Source of the DNA: an uncultured Rhodopirellula sp.
GTDB lineage: Bacteria; Planctomycetota; Planctomycetia; Pirellulales; Pirellulaceae
Assembly: GCA_913061385.1 (NCBI GenBank)
Contig: CAJXTM010000360.1
Span: 1-5,235 of the forward strand
Length of the DNA stretch: 5,235 nt
Reading direction: 5' to 3'
In this document: positions 1 to 5,235 of the stretch, one piece after another
Layout: every line of letters begins with the position of its first letter
Numbering within the stretch: the first letter of the stretch is position 1
Position numbers and translations under genes: made by a program
Notes under the pieces: generated by a model
Told to the model about the DNA's origin: nothing
Databases searched by the model: none
Seen by the model: only the letters and a program-made list of their open reading frames with translations

Positions 1-791
1 AGAGTGGATCGAATTACGCCATCGGAGAAAATGGCGGGGATGCCGCACGCTCATTGGGAATTCGCACCGCAACGGAATTAACCCAATTATCGAGTTTGGG
101 AAATGGCCAAGGCATCGCATTGAATCCCGACTCTGCCGAGATCTCCATTATACGCCCAGATGGTGTTCAGTTGGATCTAAACCTTGAGGGCTCTACTAAC
201 GTGGGCGACGTGATCAGCTTGATCCGTGATCATCCGCTGAATCAGGACACAAGTCGTGTATTGGTTGGTTTAAATGAATTTGGCAACGGATTGCAACTGA
301 CTGCTCCGCCAGACACGGGACCTTTGACGATCCGTCGAGTGGGTAGCAGCAATGCTGGGCTTCGTTTGGGATGGATCGGAGAAGATGGTGCTGACAACGT
401 CGGCTCGGTGATTGGCCCCGTGGATACGATTGTCGGTGGCGAATTTAATTCACGCGATGCCGGTGGCACACTTGATACTTTATTACGGCTTCGTCAGGCA
501 GTGACGGTGGGAGATATCCCTGAAATCACACGACTTCAAGCAACCCTTGATCTAGACCTTGACCGGGCAAGCCGCGCCCGGGGGCGTGTTGGTGTTTGGA
601 CCCGCAACGCACAGCAACTTGCAGACGTCGCGGAAACGCGGCTAATTTCGATGAGGAGCCAACTCAGTGATGAGATCGACGCAGACATCGCAACCGTTGT
701 GAGCGATATGAGTCAGCGACAGTTGGCACTGGAAGCCTCGATGCGGCTGATCGGCAAAACTTCACAAATGACAGTCCTGAATTTCCTGTAA
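1..791 (+). CDS. flgL: Flagellar hook-associated protein 3 (FlgL), 5' partial
   Basis: FlgL forms the junction between the flagellar hook (via FlgK) and the filament, outside the cell. The frame is open from base 3 to the stop at 789-791, giving 262 visible residues; the true start lies upstream of the window. A start at the TTG at 54 is not credible because the frame continues upstream with family-like sequence (NYAIGENGGDAARSLGI). Bases 90-236 encode a flagellin hook-IN type motif: GNGQGI, then IIRPDGVQLDLNL, then TNVGDVISLIRDH. Bases 540-788 encode the helical flagellin-type C-terminal domain, with GRVGVWTRNAQQL, a DEIDADIATVVSDMSQRQLALEA stretch split around 670-740, and the typical hydrophobic end TVLNFL. 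This end drives packing in the D0 core. fliW and csrA follow on the same strand, a common flgL context. A divergent flagellin is the main alternative, since the N-terminal domain that would separate them is missing. Confidence 0.8.
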   Translation, partial: SGSNYAIGENGGDAARSLGIRTATELTQLSSLGNGQGIALNPDSAEISIIRPDGVQLDLNLEGSTNVGDVISLIRDHPLNQDTSRVLVGLNEFGNGLQLTAPPDTGPLTIRRVGSSNAGLRLGWIGEDGADNVGSVIGPVDTIVGGEFNSRDAGGTLDTLLRLRQAVTVGDIPEITRLQATLDLDLDRASRARGRVGVWTRNAQQLADVAETRLISMRSQLSDEIDADIATVVSDMSQRQLALEASMRLIGKTSQMTVLNFL

Positions 792-911
792 CGATTTTAT
801 CGATTCTGCCGCTCGTTCCGCCGATACCAAATAAGTGAAGTGTTTTCTCGGGCGGCAAGACGACCGGTTCAAGAAATAGATAAGACCCCTGTAATTTCGG
901 CGGAATCTGCC

Positions 912-1376
912 ATGCGAATCGACACGCAACGATTTGGCACTCTGGAACTCAACCCAGACCAACTCTTTCTGTTTCCCCAAGGTCTGATTGGGATGGAAAG
1001 TCTGCGGCAGTGGGCGCTCTTGCCTGATGCAGACAACCCGGCAGTTGCATGGTTGCAGAGCGCATCACGCGGTGATCGTGCTTTGGGGGTGATAAGTCCA
1101 CGGGCATACTTCGCGGATTACCGCGTGCGTGTCACGCGTCGTGATCTTTCCTGCCTTCACATGCAGCCAGACGCTGAGGTCTATATAGTGACAACGGTTG
1201 CAGGCCACGTTGGACGTCTGACTACCAATCTGCGTTCGCCGTTACTCTTGAACCTCAACCGCCGACTAGGCTGCCAAGTCATTACGAGTGATGAGCAACC
1301 TATTCAAATGGCGCTTCCCTTGGGTGACGCATCTCAGCAGGTCTCTGTAGCCGAAGCTGCCCGCCAAGCCGCGTAG
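912..1376 (+). CDS. fliW: Flagellar assembly factor FliW
   Basis: FliW is a cytoplasmic protein that binds newly made flagellin and, when free, binds CsrA and blocks its RNA binding. It therefore links flagellin secretion to translation of flagellar mRNAs. From the ATG at 912 the product is 154 residues, close to the usual size. Family hallmarks are visible in order: FGTLEL near the N-terminus, [29 protein letters not shown], and [21 protein letters not shown]. The C-terminal tail after MALPLGD is short and Ala/Gln-rich. The frame also extends upstream to a GTG at 840, but the added 24 residues do not resemble the family, and a GGCGGA-like ribosome site lies about 8 bases before 912, so 912 is preferred. 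It lies 120 bases after flgL; no clear promoter or terminator was found in that gap, so cotranscription with flgL is plausible. Confidence 0.94.
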   Translation: MRIDTQRFGTLELNPDQLFLFPQGLIGMESLRQWALLPDADNPAVAWLQSASRGDRALGVISPRAYFADYRVRVTRRDLSCLHMQPDAEVYIVTTVAGHVGRLTTNLRSPLLLNLNRRLGCQVITSDEQPIQMALPLGDASQQVSVAEAARQAA

Positions 1377-1410
1377 TCGACAGGGCACTCCCAATCCCAA
1401 CGTGGCGAAT

Positions 1411-1431
1411 CCGCACGACCGGTACGTGCGG
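1411..1431 (+). promoter_or_regulatory. GC-rich hairpin in the fliW-csrA spacer
   Basis: Perfect 7-bp arms CCGCACG (1411-1417) and CGTGCGG (1425-1431) enclose a 7-base loop ACCGGTA. It sits 35 bases after the fliW stop and about 150 bases before csrA. No T-run follows, so it is not a standard intrinsic terminator. It may stabilise the fliW 3' end or act in the csrA leader. GGA triplets occur at its 3' edge (1430-1432) and just after (1440-1442), but none is in the loop, where CsrA would usually bind. Confidence 0.4.
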
Positions 1432-1569
1432 ACCTTCTAGGACTCTCTCTCAATTCCGGGCTCGGCTCGGTCGATCTACAATTCTACCGACTTCTTTTGC
1501 TGCGAACCCGCGGCACCAGAGACTGTGTCGGTCAGAAATAATCAACCATCCTCCTCAAGTGCACCACAC

Positions 1570-1574
1570 GAGGA
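1570..1574 (+). promoter_or_regulatory. csrA ribosome binding site, possible CsrA autoregulatory site
   Basis: GAGGA ends 4 bases before the ATG at 1579 and is the best Shine-Dalgarno match nearby; it decides the csrA start. The spacing is a little short. It contains AGGA, the core of CsrA binding sites, so CsrA could cover its own ribosome site. Such autoregulation is known for E. coli CsrA; here it is inferred only from the motif and position. Confidence 0.5.
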
Positions 1575-1578
1575 CCCA

Positions 1579-1806
1579 ATGTTAGTCCTTTCACGACACC
1601 GAGACGAAAGCATCATGATCGGCGATGATGTCGTGGTGACCATTGTTGACATCCGCGGTGACAAGGTTCGCCTCGGCATCGAAGCGCCGCAATCAATTCC
1701 GGTGCACAGGCAGGAGGTGTACGACGCCATCCAACGCGAAAATCGTCGTGCGAGTCAAACAGGCTCCGGCGCGACAAAAGATATCGAGCCACCTGCTGGA
1801 GACTGA
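1579..1806 (+). CDS. csrA: Carbon storage regulator CsrA
   Basis: CsrA is a small dimeric RNA-binding protein that recognises GGA motifs in mRNA leaders and blocks or alters translation. In flagellated bacteria with FliW it represses flagellin or other flagellar mRNAs. The product is 75 residues. The N-terminus MLVLSRHRDESIMIGDD and the segments VVVTIVDIRGDKVRLGIEAP and IPVHRQEVYDAI cover the whole fold. The residues that form the RNA-binding surface in E. coli CsrA are present: L4, R6 and R44 in VHRQE. A polar tail of about 20 residues (from about residue 55, ending EPPAGD) extends past the core and differs from the short E. coli tail. The frame opens at a GTG at 1525, but the extra 18 residues are Ser/Pro-rich and unlike the family, so the ATG at 1579 with its GAGGA site is chosen. 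fliW lies 202 bases upstream, and this spacing may allow separate control. Confidence 0.97.
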   Translation: MLVLSRHRDESIMIGDDVVVTIVDIRGDKVRLGIEAPQSIPVHRQEVYDAIQRENRRASQTGSGATKDIEPPAGD

Positions 1807-1963
1807 GTCGGTTGCACTGACCGTACCCGGACCGTCGTTCAGAGCTACGAGCGGACGACGCGGGCACTCCGGCAATTGACAGCGTTCAACCGCTGGGACT
1901 GGGAAATGCGTAAATTTCTTGATTTCGAGGATGCACCCAGCGTCGCAGATTCATACCTGCAAA

Positions 1964-2152
1964 TCAGGCACAAGGTCGGCATTCTTGGCTCTCAGGTCGG
2001 CATTCTTGGCTCTCAGGTCGGCATTCTTGGCTCTCAGGTCGGCATTGGTCACCCCCGCGAGGCGTCCGCGGCATGAACCCGACGTAGCCGCCAACCAACA
2101 AAGCCATAGCCAGCGGCACCGAGTAACGGGCCATGACCGTCCAAATTCTCAC
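1964..2152 (-). CDS. Possible small membrane protein with repeat-encoded tail (unrecognised)
   Basis: I do not recognise this ORF and it may be spurious. It would start at a GTG (2152-2150) and encode 62 residues. Six bases upstream, reading on the minus strand, is a purine-rich AGAGGAAAGGGG stretch that could serve as ribosome site; an internal ATG at 2134 is the alternative start. Residues 3-26 form one hydrophobic segment (IWTVMARYSVPLAMALLVGG and on), suggesting a single membrane helix. A charged linker PRTPRGGDQ follows, then three RPESQEC copies encoded by the 21-bp tandem repeat. It would run convergent to csrA. In favour: ribosome-site-like sequence plus hydrophobic segment. Against: small size, GTG start, no known family, and a C-terminus made only of repeat DNA. 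Confidence 0.25.
   Translation of the reverse strand: MRIWTVMARYSVPLAMALLVGGYVGFMPRTPRGGDQCRPESQECRPESQECRPESQECRPCA
1973..2046. repeat. 21-bp tandem repeat, 3.5 copies
   Basis: Three identical units begin AGGTCGGCATTCTTGGCTCT plus a final C (1973-1993, 1994-2014, 2015-2035), followed by an 11-base partial copy (2036-2046). The copies are exact, which points to recent expansion or homogenisation. The unit is a multiple of three, so frames crossing it read as heptapeptide repeats: VGILGSQ or SAFLALR on the plus strand, RPESQEC or NADLRAK on the minus strand. Copy number is likely to vary between strains. Confidence 0.97.
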
Positions 2153-2273
2153 CAGAAACCCCTTTCCTCTGCTGTTCTTCAGGAAGACGGACCGCCCCCG
2201 AATTTGTCATTGGCAGACAGCACTTTGCCTGTAATCGGAACCTTACCCGATCATTTTGCAGAATCCGCCACAT

Positions 2274-2289
2274 TGGCACGGAACTCGCA
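2274..2289 (+). promoter_or_regulatory. Candidate sigma-54 (RpoN) promoter, -24/-12
   Basis: TGGCACG (2274-2280), four bases GAAC, then TCGCA (2285-2289). The RpoN consensus is TGGCACG-N4-TTGCW, so only one base of the defined positions differs (C for T at 2286). The invariant GG (2275-2276) and GC (2287-2288) are 10 bases apart, as required. A transcript would start near 2300 and run toward the VWA gene, giving a leader of about 300 bases. No upstream activator site was identified. A single match of this kind can arise by chance. Confidence 0.45.
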
Positions 2290-2337
2290 ACACTCTGACG
2301 TCCGAGCGTCCGAAAGCCACTTCAGGGCTACTTGGAT

Positions 2338-2372
2338 GTTGCAGGTTGCAGCAGTTGTTGCAAATTGCAACA
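2338..2372. repeat. Cluster of GTTGCA sites with a palindrome
   Basis: Two tandem GTTGCAG heptamers (2338-2344 and 2345-2351) are followed after 5 bases by GTTGCAA (2357-2363), a single A, and its inverse TTGCAAC (2365-2371). The palindrome extends one base each way (2356 T, 2372 A) to 8-bp arms. Four related sites in 35 bases suggest a protein-binding site such as an operator, or a stem in a transcript. The cluster lies about 40-70 bases after the start expected from the sigma-54-like promoter. No binding protein can be named from the sequence. Confidence 0.5.
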
Positions 2373-2376
2373 CCTA

Positions 2377-2396
2377 TAACCGGGATCGACCGGTTA
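2377..2396. promoter_or_regulatory. Inverted repeat TAACCGG / CCGGTTA
   Basis: Perfect 7-bp arms (2377-2383 and 2390-2396) around a GATCGA loop. No T-run follows. It lies only 4 bases after the GTTGCA palindrome. It could be an RNA hairpin or a dimeric protein site. If only the outer five pairs form, a GGGA sits in the loop, which would suit CsrA binding; this is inference. Confidence 0.4.
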
Positions 2397-2422
2397 GGGA
2401 GCTTAGGAAAGGCTTGTTTTTT

Positions 2423-2438
2423 CGTGGCAGACGCCACG
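2423..2438. promoter_or_regulatory. Inverted repeat CGTGGC / GCCACG
   Basis: Perfect 6-bp arms around a 4-base AGAC loop. The T-run (2417-2422) comes before the stem on the plus strand, so this is not an intrinsic terminator for plus-strand transcription, and on the minus strand the stem is followed by A residues. Best described as a stable hairpin in the leader. Confidence 0.35.
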
Positions 2439-2449
2439 TAACGGGAATA

Positions 2450-2482
2450 GACTCTACGTCAGAGTCCATTCGGACTGTTTTT
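2450..2482 (+). terminator. Weak terminator with overlapping alternative hairpin
   Basis: AGTCC (2463-2467), ATTC loop, GGACT (2472-2476), then G and TTTTT (2478-2482) form a short intrinsic-terminator-like element on the plus strand. A second hairpin, GACTCT (2450-2455), loop ACGTC, AGAGTC (2461-2466), shares bases 2463-2466 with it, so the two cannot form together. This resembles a terminator/anti-terminator pair, but the terminator stem has only 5 bp and its strength is doubtful. Confidence 0.35.
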
Positions 2483-2545
2483 CAAACGATTTACACTTGA
2501 CTGGTAACCGTACGGCAAAAGACAGCCGTCGGCCCGCCATTCAGC

Positions 2546-2562
2546 CCTCGGATAACCCGAGG
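2546..2562 (+). promoter_or_regulatory. Hairpin upstream of the VWA gene start
   Basis: CCTCGG (2546-2551), loop ATAAC, CCGAGG (2557-2562): a perfect 6-bp GC-rich stem ending 28 bases before the ribosome binding site. No T-run follows. CTCGG can also pair with CCGAG at 2569-2573. A role in mRNA stability or translation is possible but not shown. Confidence 0.35.
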
Positions 2563-2590
2563 CACGCACCGAGCGTTCAATGCTAAAAGC

Positions 2591-2594
2591 GGAG
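2591..2594 (+). promoter_or_regulatory. Ribosome binding site of the VWA gene
   Basis: GGAG lies 9 bases before the ATG at 2604. The earlier in-frame ATG at 2580 has no purine-rich site before it, and starting there would put eight extra residues (MLKAEIFQ) ahead of the signal peptide. The site therefore favours 2604. Confidence 0.65.
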
Positions 2595-2603
2595 ATATTT
2601 CAA

Positions 2604-5187
2604 ATGGGATTGCGACACATCGCACGCACAATTCGCTCCAAGAGCCTTCAGTCTTTTGCCATCTTGACCTGTCTGGTCCCGATGGGAGCGTCCACTGCTT
2701 TCGCCGCCGAGGGAGCAAATGTCCGGATCTCAACCTTCAACACCGAAACGGGTGAAGGTTATTTTGCGGCATCCATACAACCTGCCGCCGACACCACGTT
2801 GCAGCAGGCCAGCGAGTCACAACCAGCGGATGTAGTGGTCATCGTTGACACTTCAGCCAGCCAGGTCGGACAATTTCGAACTGGGTCGCTAGACGCACTG
2901 GAGGCGATTGTTGATTCGCTTCGGCCAGGCGACCGCGTTCGGATCTACGCTGCAGATGTACGTTCCACAGACATGAGCAAAAGCTTTGGATCTGCGAGTG
3001 AAACGAAATCGGCGGTACAACGCCTCAGGAAACGTCTTCCGCTCGGCAACACAAATCTTGCGACTGCGATTGGGACGGTTCGTTCGACTCTGTCAACCGA
3101 ACCACAAAATCGTACCCGCTCGATCATTTACATCGGTGATGGTTCCTCAATCGATGGCCTCAACAATCCGGTTCGATTCGGAGCTTTGGTTGATGCATTG
3201 CGTGCAGATCACATCGCGGTCCACAGCATTGTGATTGGACCCGCAACCGAGCTTGGGATGATGGCGATTCTCGCCAATCACACAGGCGGTACGGTTGGGA
3301 TCATCGGTACGAATCCTGAGAATGCACCTGCTAACATCGCAAGCCGCGTGGGCAAGTCGGCTCTCATGTCGCCGATCTGGCTAGAGAGCGCATCCCTGCT
3401 GGCTGGCATGGAAATGGTACAAGCTGATCGTCTACCGCCACTACGTTTGGATCGTGACTCGATCCTGATGGGCACCTTTGCGAGCCACTTGTCAGAGGGT
3501 TCACTCGAGCTTTGGGGAGAAACCACGGCTTCAAAGGTAAAGATCGTTGCCGACGCGAAAGTATCCGACAGCAGTGATTTCTACGGGTTCCTACCAGGAC
3601 TTGTGAAGAGAGCTCAGCCCAACGACGGTTTGATGTTGCCCACCGCTGGCACACCGATGCTGGAAGAGACAGCACGCGTCCTGGCAATGCACTCAGATTC
3701 ACTTGTCAAAGCTGGCCAACTGGCTCTGCAGCAGGGCAACAAGAAAGGCGCGAAGGTCGTTGCCCAGCGTGCTCTTGATGCTGATCCCACCAATCCTCAG
3801 GCACAAAGTCTAGAGAGGATCAGTGCGAACCGACTTGTCGTGCAAAACCCACAAGGTTCCCAAGACGATATTTTCGGTGCTGCGGATGATCCCAAAGACC
3901 CGTTTGCGCCCGCCGATGCAAATCCGTTCGGTGGGGAACCAGCGGGATCGAAACCAGCGGGATCGAAACCAGCGGCCCCCGCAGCGTCAAACGATGACCC
4001 TTTCGCTGAACCAGCGACCGAAGCGAAACCGTCAGACGCGAATGACAATCCATTCGGCGGTAACCCAACAACACCTGCAGCGTCTGAAAAGCCAGCTGAT
4101 GCGGGCGACAACCCATTCGGTGGCGATCCAGCACCAGCGACGCCAGCACCAGCGACGCCAGCACCAGCGGAACCGGCAGCCGGCGGGGGCAACAACATCT
4201 TTGGCTCTGGCGACAATCCCTTTGGTGGTGCAGCCGCAGCCAAGCCTGCTGCCCCCAAACCTGCAGCTTCGGCTCCGGCCCCGGCTCCATCAATCGACAG
4301 TGGATCGCTGTTTAGCGATTCACCGGTTGGTGACGATGAGCTCAAGGAAGAAACAGGCGACTTGCTGAATCGTGTGCGTGCTGAACGTGCTGCGACCGAG
4401 GGTCGGCTTCGTGCTGAAGTACGAGCCAAACTTCGTGAGGCAAATCGTCGATTACGCACTGATCCCATTGGCGTTGCAGGTTCTCTGAAATCCCTGCTGG
4501 CCAACCTTGAGGCAGCCCCGGATGTCAATCCTGAGGTTCGCGCCGAACTTTCTTCTCAGGTGCGTGCTTCAATCGAAGTTGCGAGCCGATTGGAAGCGGG
4601 CTACATGGAGGGTCAGCGTAACCTTGAACAGATTCAACAGGGAGCGACGGCCCAAGAGCAATTGCTCGCTGCAACCTTCCGTCGTGAAGACGAACTGAAG
4701 GTTCTTTCGCAACAGATGAACGCTTTGATCGCTGAAGGGCGTTACGAAGAAGCTGACGGTGAAGTGACGCTTGAATTTGCAAAAATTGCGGGTGACTCGA
4801 TCATTCGTGACTCAGCATCAGGACGCCACTTCACTGAGTTTCCACTGAGTCTTCAGACCTATGCTCGAGCACAGCGTTACCGCGAGATGCGGTGGCGTAA
4901 CTTTGTCGATGCATTCTCGCTTGTGATGAAGGCAAACATTCCGTTTGTGGATGAGCCTCCAGTTCAGTTCCCAGACTCAGATTGGTGGCAGCAAATGAGC
5001 CGTCGTCGTCTTGAGAAATATGGAGCGATCGAGCTGGTAGGTGACAACAAGACCGAGAAAAAGATCCAGGGTGCATTGGGTGACGAGACATCTCAAAGTT
5101 TCATCGAATTGCCACTCAGCGAGGCGATCACTCAGATCTCAGAAGCTCACGGCATCCCAATTGTGATTGACAATCAGGCATTGGAGG
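2604..5187 (+). CDS. Exported VWA-domain protein with NPF/DPF linker and secretin-like C-terminus, 3' partial
   Basis: No gene name is recognised. From ATG 2604, 861 residues are visible before adapter sequence cuts the gene. Residues 1-35 look like a Sec signal peptide: Arg/Lys-rich start, hydrophobic LQSFAILTCLVPMG, and cleavage near AFA-AEG. Residues about 76-245 are a von Willebrand factor A domain with a complete metal site: DTSAS (D82, S84, S86), T150 in GNTNL, and D179 in IGDGSS. Such domains bind protein ligands through a divalent metal. A probable beta-rich segment and one TPR-like helix pair follow (about 362-412). Residues about 415-572 are a Pro/Ala/Gly linker with repeated NPFGG and DPF motifs. 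A charged, probably coiled-coil helical region runs from about 574 to 720. The last visible piece, FIELPLSEAITQISEAHGIP and on (830-861), resembles the STN/secretin N-domain type segment in planctomycete envelope proteins. It probably acts in the periplasm or envelope; the ligand is unknown. Confidence 0.8.
3937..3975 (+). repeat. 15-bp in-frame repeat in the VWA gene linker
   Basis: The unit AACCAGCGGGATCGA occurs twice exactly (3937-3951, 3952-3966), followed by a 9-base partial copy. It encodes PAGSK repeats. Exact copies suggest recent slippage expansion within the linker. Confidence 0.9.
4128..4169 (+). repeat. 15-bp in-frame repeat encoding PAPAT
   Basis: The unit CCAGCACCAGCGACG occurs twice exactly (4128-4142, 4143-4157), followed by a 12-base partial copy. 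It encodes PAPAT repeats in the Pro/Ala linker. Length variation between strains is likely and would not shift the frame. Confidence 0.9.
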
Positions 5188-5235
5188 CTGTCTCTTATAC
5201 ACATCTGACGCTGCCGACGACTCCTTACGTGTAGA
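5188..5235. other. Illumina Nextera adapter, i5 index and P5 start (artefact)
   Basis: Bases 5188-5206 are the 19-bp Tn5 mosaic end CTGTCTCTTATACACATCT. Bases 5207-5220 (GACGCTGCCGACGA) complete the reverse complement of the Nextera read 1 adapter. Bases 5221-5228 (CTCCTTAC) are the reverse complement of GTAAGGAG, the i5 index numbered 505 in Nextera kits. Bases 5229-5235 (GTGTAGA) begin the reverse complement of the P5 primer. This is untrimmed library sequence, not a transposon in the organism. It creates a false protein tail (VSYTHLTLPTTPYV) on the VWA gene. Confidence 0.99.

Larger units (their letters stand above)
1807..2603. other. Long spacer between csrA and the VWA gene
   Basis: About 800 bases without a convincing gene. 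Between 1807 and 1972 nothing firm is seen beyond a weak distant inverted repeat (CGTCGT at 1833-1838 with ACGACG at 1855-1860). From 1973 to 2046 there is a 21-bp tandem repeat. A weakly supported small minus-strand ORF spans 1964-2152. From 2274 to 2562 there is a sigma-54-like promoter, clustered GTTGCA sites and four short perfect inverted repeats. Plus-strand open frames here (1876-2076 and 1919-2500) begin at TTG, have no ribosome site and have composition typical of chance ORFs. Confidence 0.7.

Noticed and set aside
820..827. GCCGATAC resembling a FliA (sigma-28) -10 element before fliW
   Set aside because: No TAAA-like -35 element lies at the expected spacing (801-804 is CGAT).
840..911. 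Upstream in-frame GTG start for fliW
   Set aside because: It adds 24 residues not typical of FliW, while the ATG at 912 gives the normal length and the family N-terminus.
1525..1578. Upstream in-frame GTG start for csrA
   Set aside because: CsrA nearly always begins MLxL; the ATG at 1579 gives exactly that and has a GAGGA site before it.
1876..2076. 66-residue plus-strand ORF ending in VGILGSQ repeats
   Set aside because: TTG start, no properly spaced ribosome site (an internal ATG at 1906 has none either), and half of it is the tandem repeat. A real short gene cannot be fully excluded.
2211..2229. TTGGCAG...TTTGCC as a second sigma-54 promoter
   Set aside because: GG and GC are 13 bases apart instead of the required 10.
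1919..2500. 193-residue plus-strand ORF through the spacer
   Set aside because: TTG start, His/Arg/Ser-rich composition with no domain, and it overlaps repeats, the promoter-like element and hairpins; most likely chance.
2497..2525. TTGACT as a sigma-70 -35 element before the VWA gene
   Set aside because: No acceptable -10 hexamer occurs 16-18 bases downstream.
3797..4528. 243-residue minus-strand ORF
   Set aside because: It is the reverse shadow of the Pro/Ala/Gly linker of the VWA gene; its Ala/Gly/Ser-rich repeats follow from the plus-strand coding.
5188..5206. Tn5 mosaic end as evidence of a mobile element
   Set aside because: It is followed directly by read adapter, index and P5 sequence, so it comes from library preparation.

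Overview
The window looks like one contig end from a planctomycete, most likely a Rhodopirellula-like member of the Pirellulaceae. This is inferred from moderate GC content (mid-50s percent by eye), a flgL-fliW-csrA gene order, long gene-poor spacers, and a large exported VWA-domain protein with a Pro/Ala-rich linker and a secretin-like C-terminus. No ribosomal or other marker gene is present, so the assignment is provisional.

Layout: (1) 1-791, the 3' part of a flagellar hook-filament junction gene (flgL), cut by the window start. (2) 912-1376, fliW. (3) 1579-1806, csrA, preceded by a 202-base leader with a strong hairpin. (4) 1807-2603, about 800 bases with no convincing gene. It holds a 21-bp tandem repeat (3.5 copies), a possible small minus-strand membrane-protein ORF, a good match to a sigma-54 promoter, a cluster of GTTGCA-type sites and a series of short hairpins. 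(5) 2604-5187, an exported VWA-domain protein with intact metal-site residues, cut at its 3' end. (6) 5188-5235, not genomic: Illumina Nextera adapter, i5 index and the start of P5.

How the genes work together: FliW and CsrA form a known post-transcriptional switch in flagellated bacteria. FliW binds either flagellin or CsrA, so free flagellin frees CsrA to repress flagellar mRNA. Placing both next to flgL couples hook-filament assembly to that switch. The spacer between csrA and the VWA gene has promoter-like and hairpin signals. It could be a regulated leader for the VWA gene or could encode a short transcript of about 180 nt carrying several GGA motifs, a speculative CsrA target. The VWA gene has no evident link to flagella; it looks like a cell-envelope protein.

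The last 14 or so residues of the conceptual VWA translation come from adapter and must not be treated as protein sequence.
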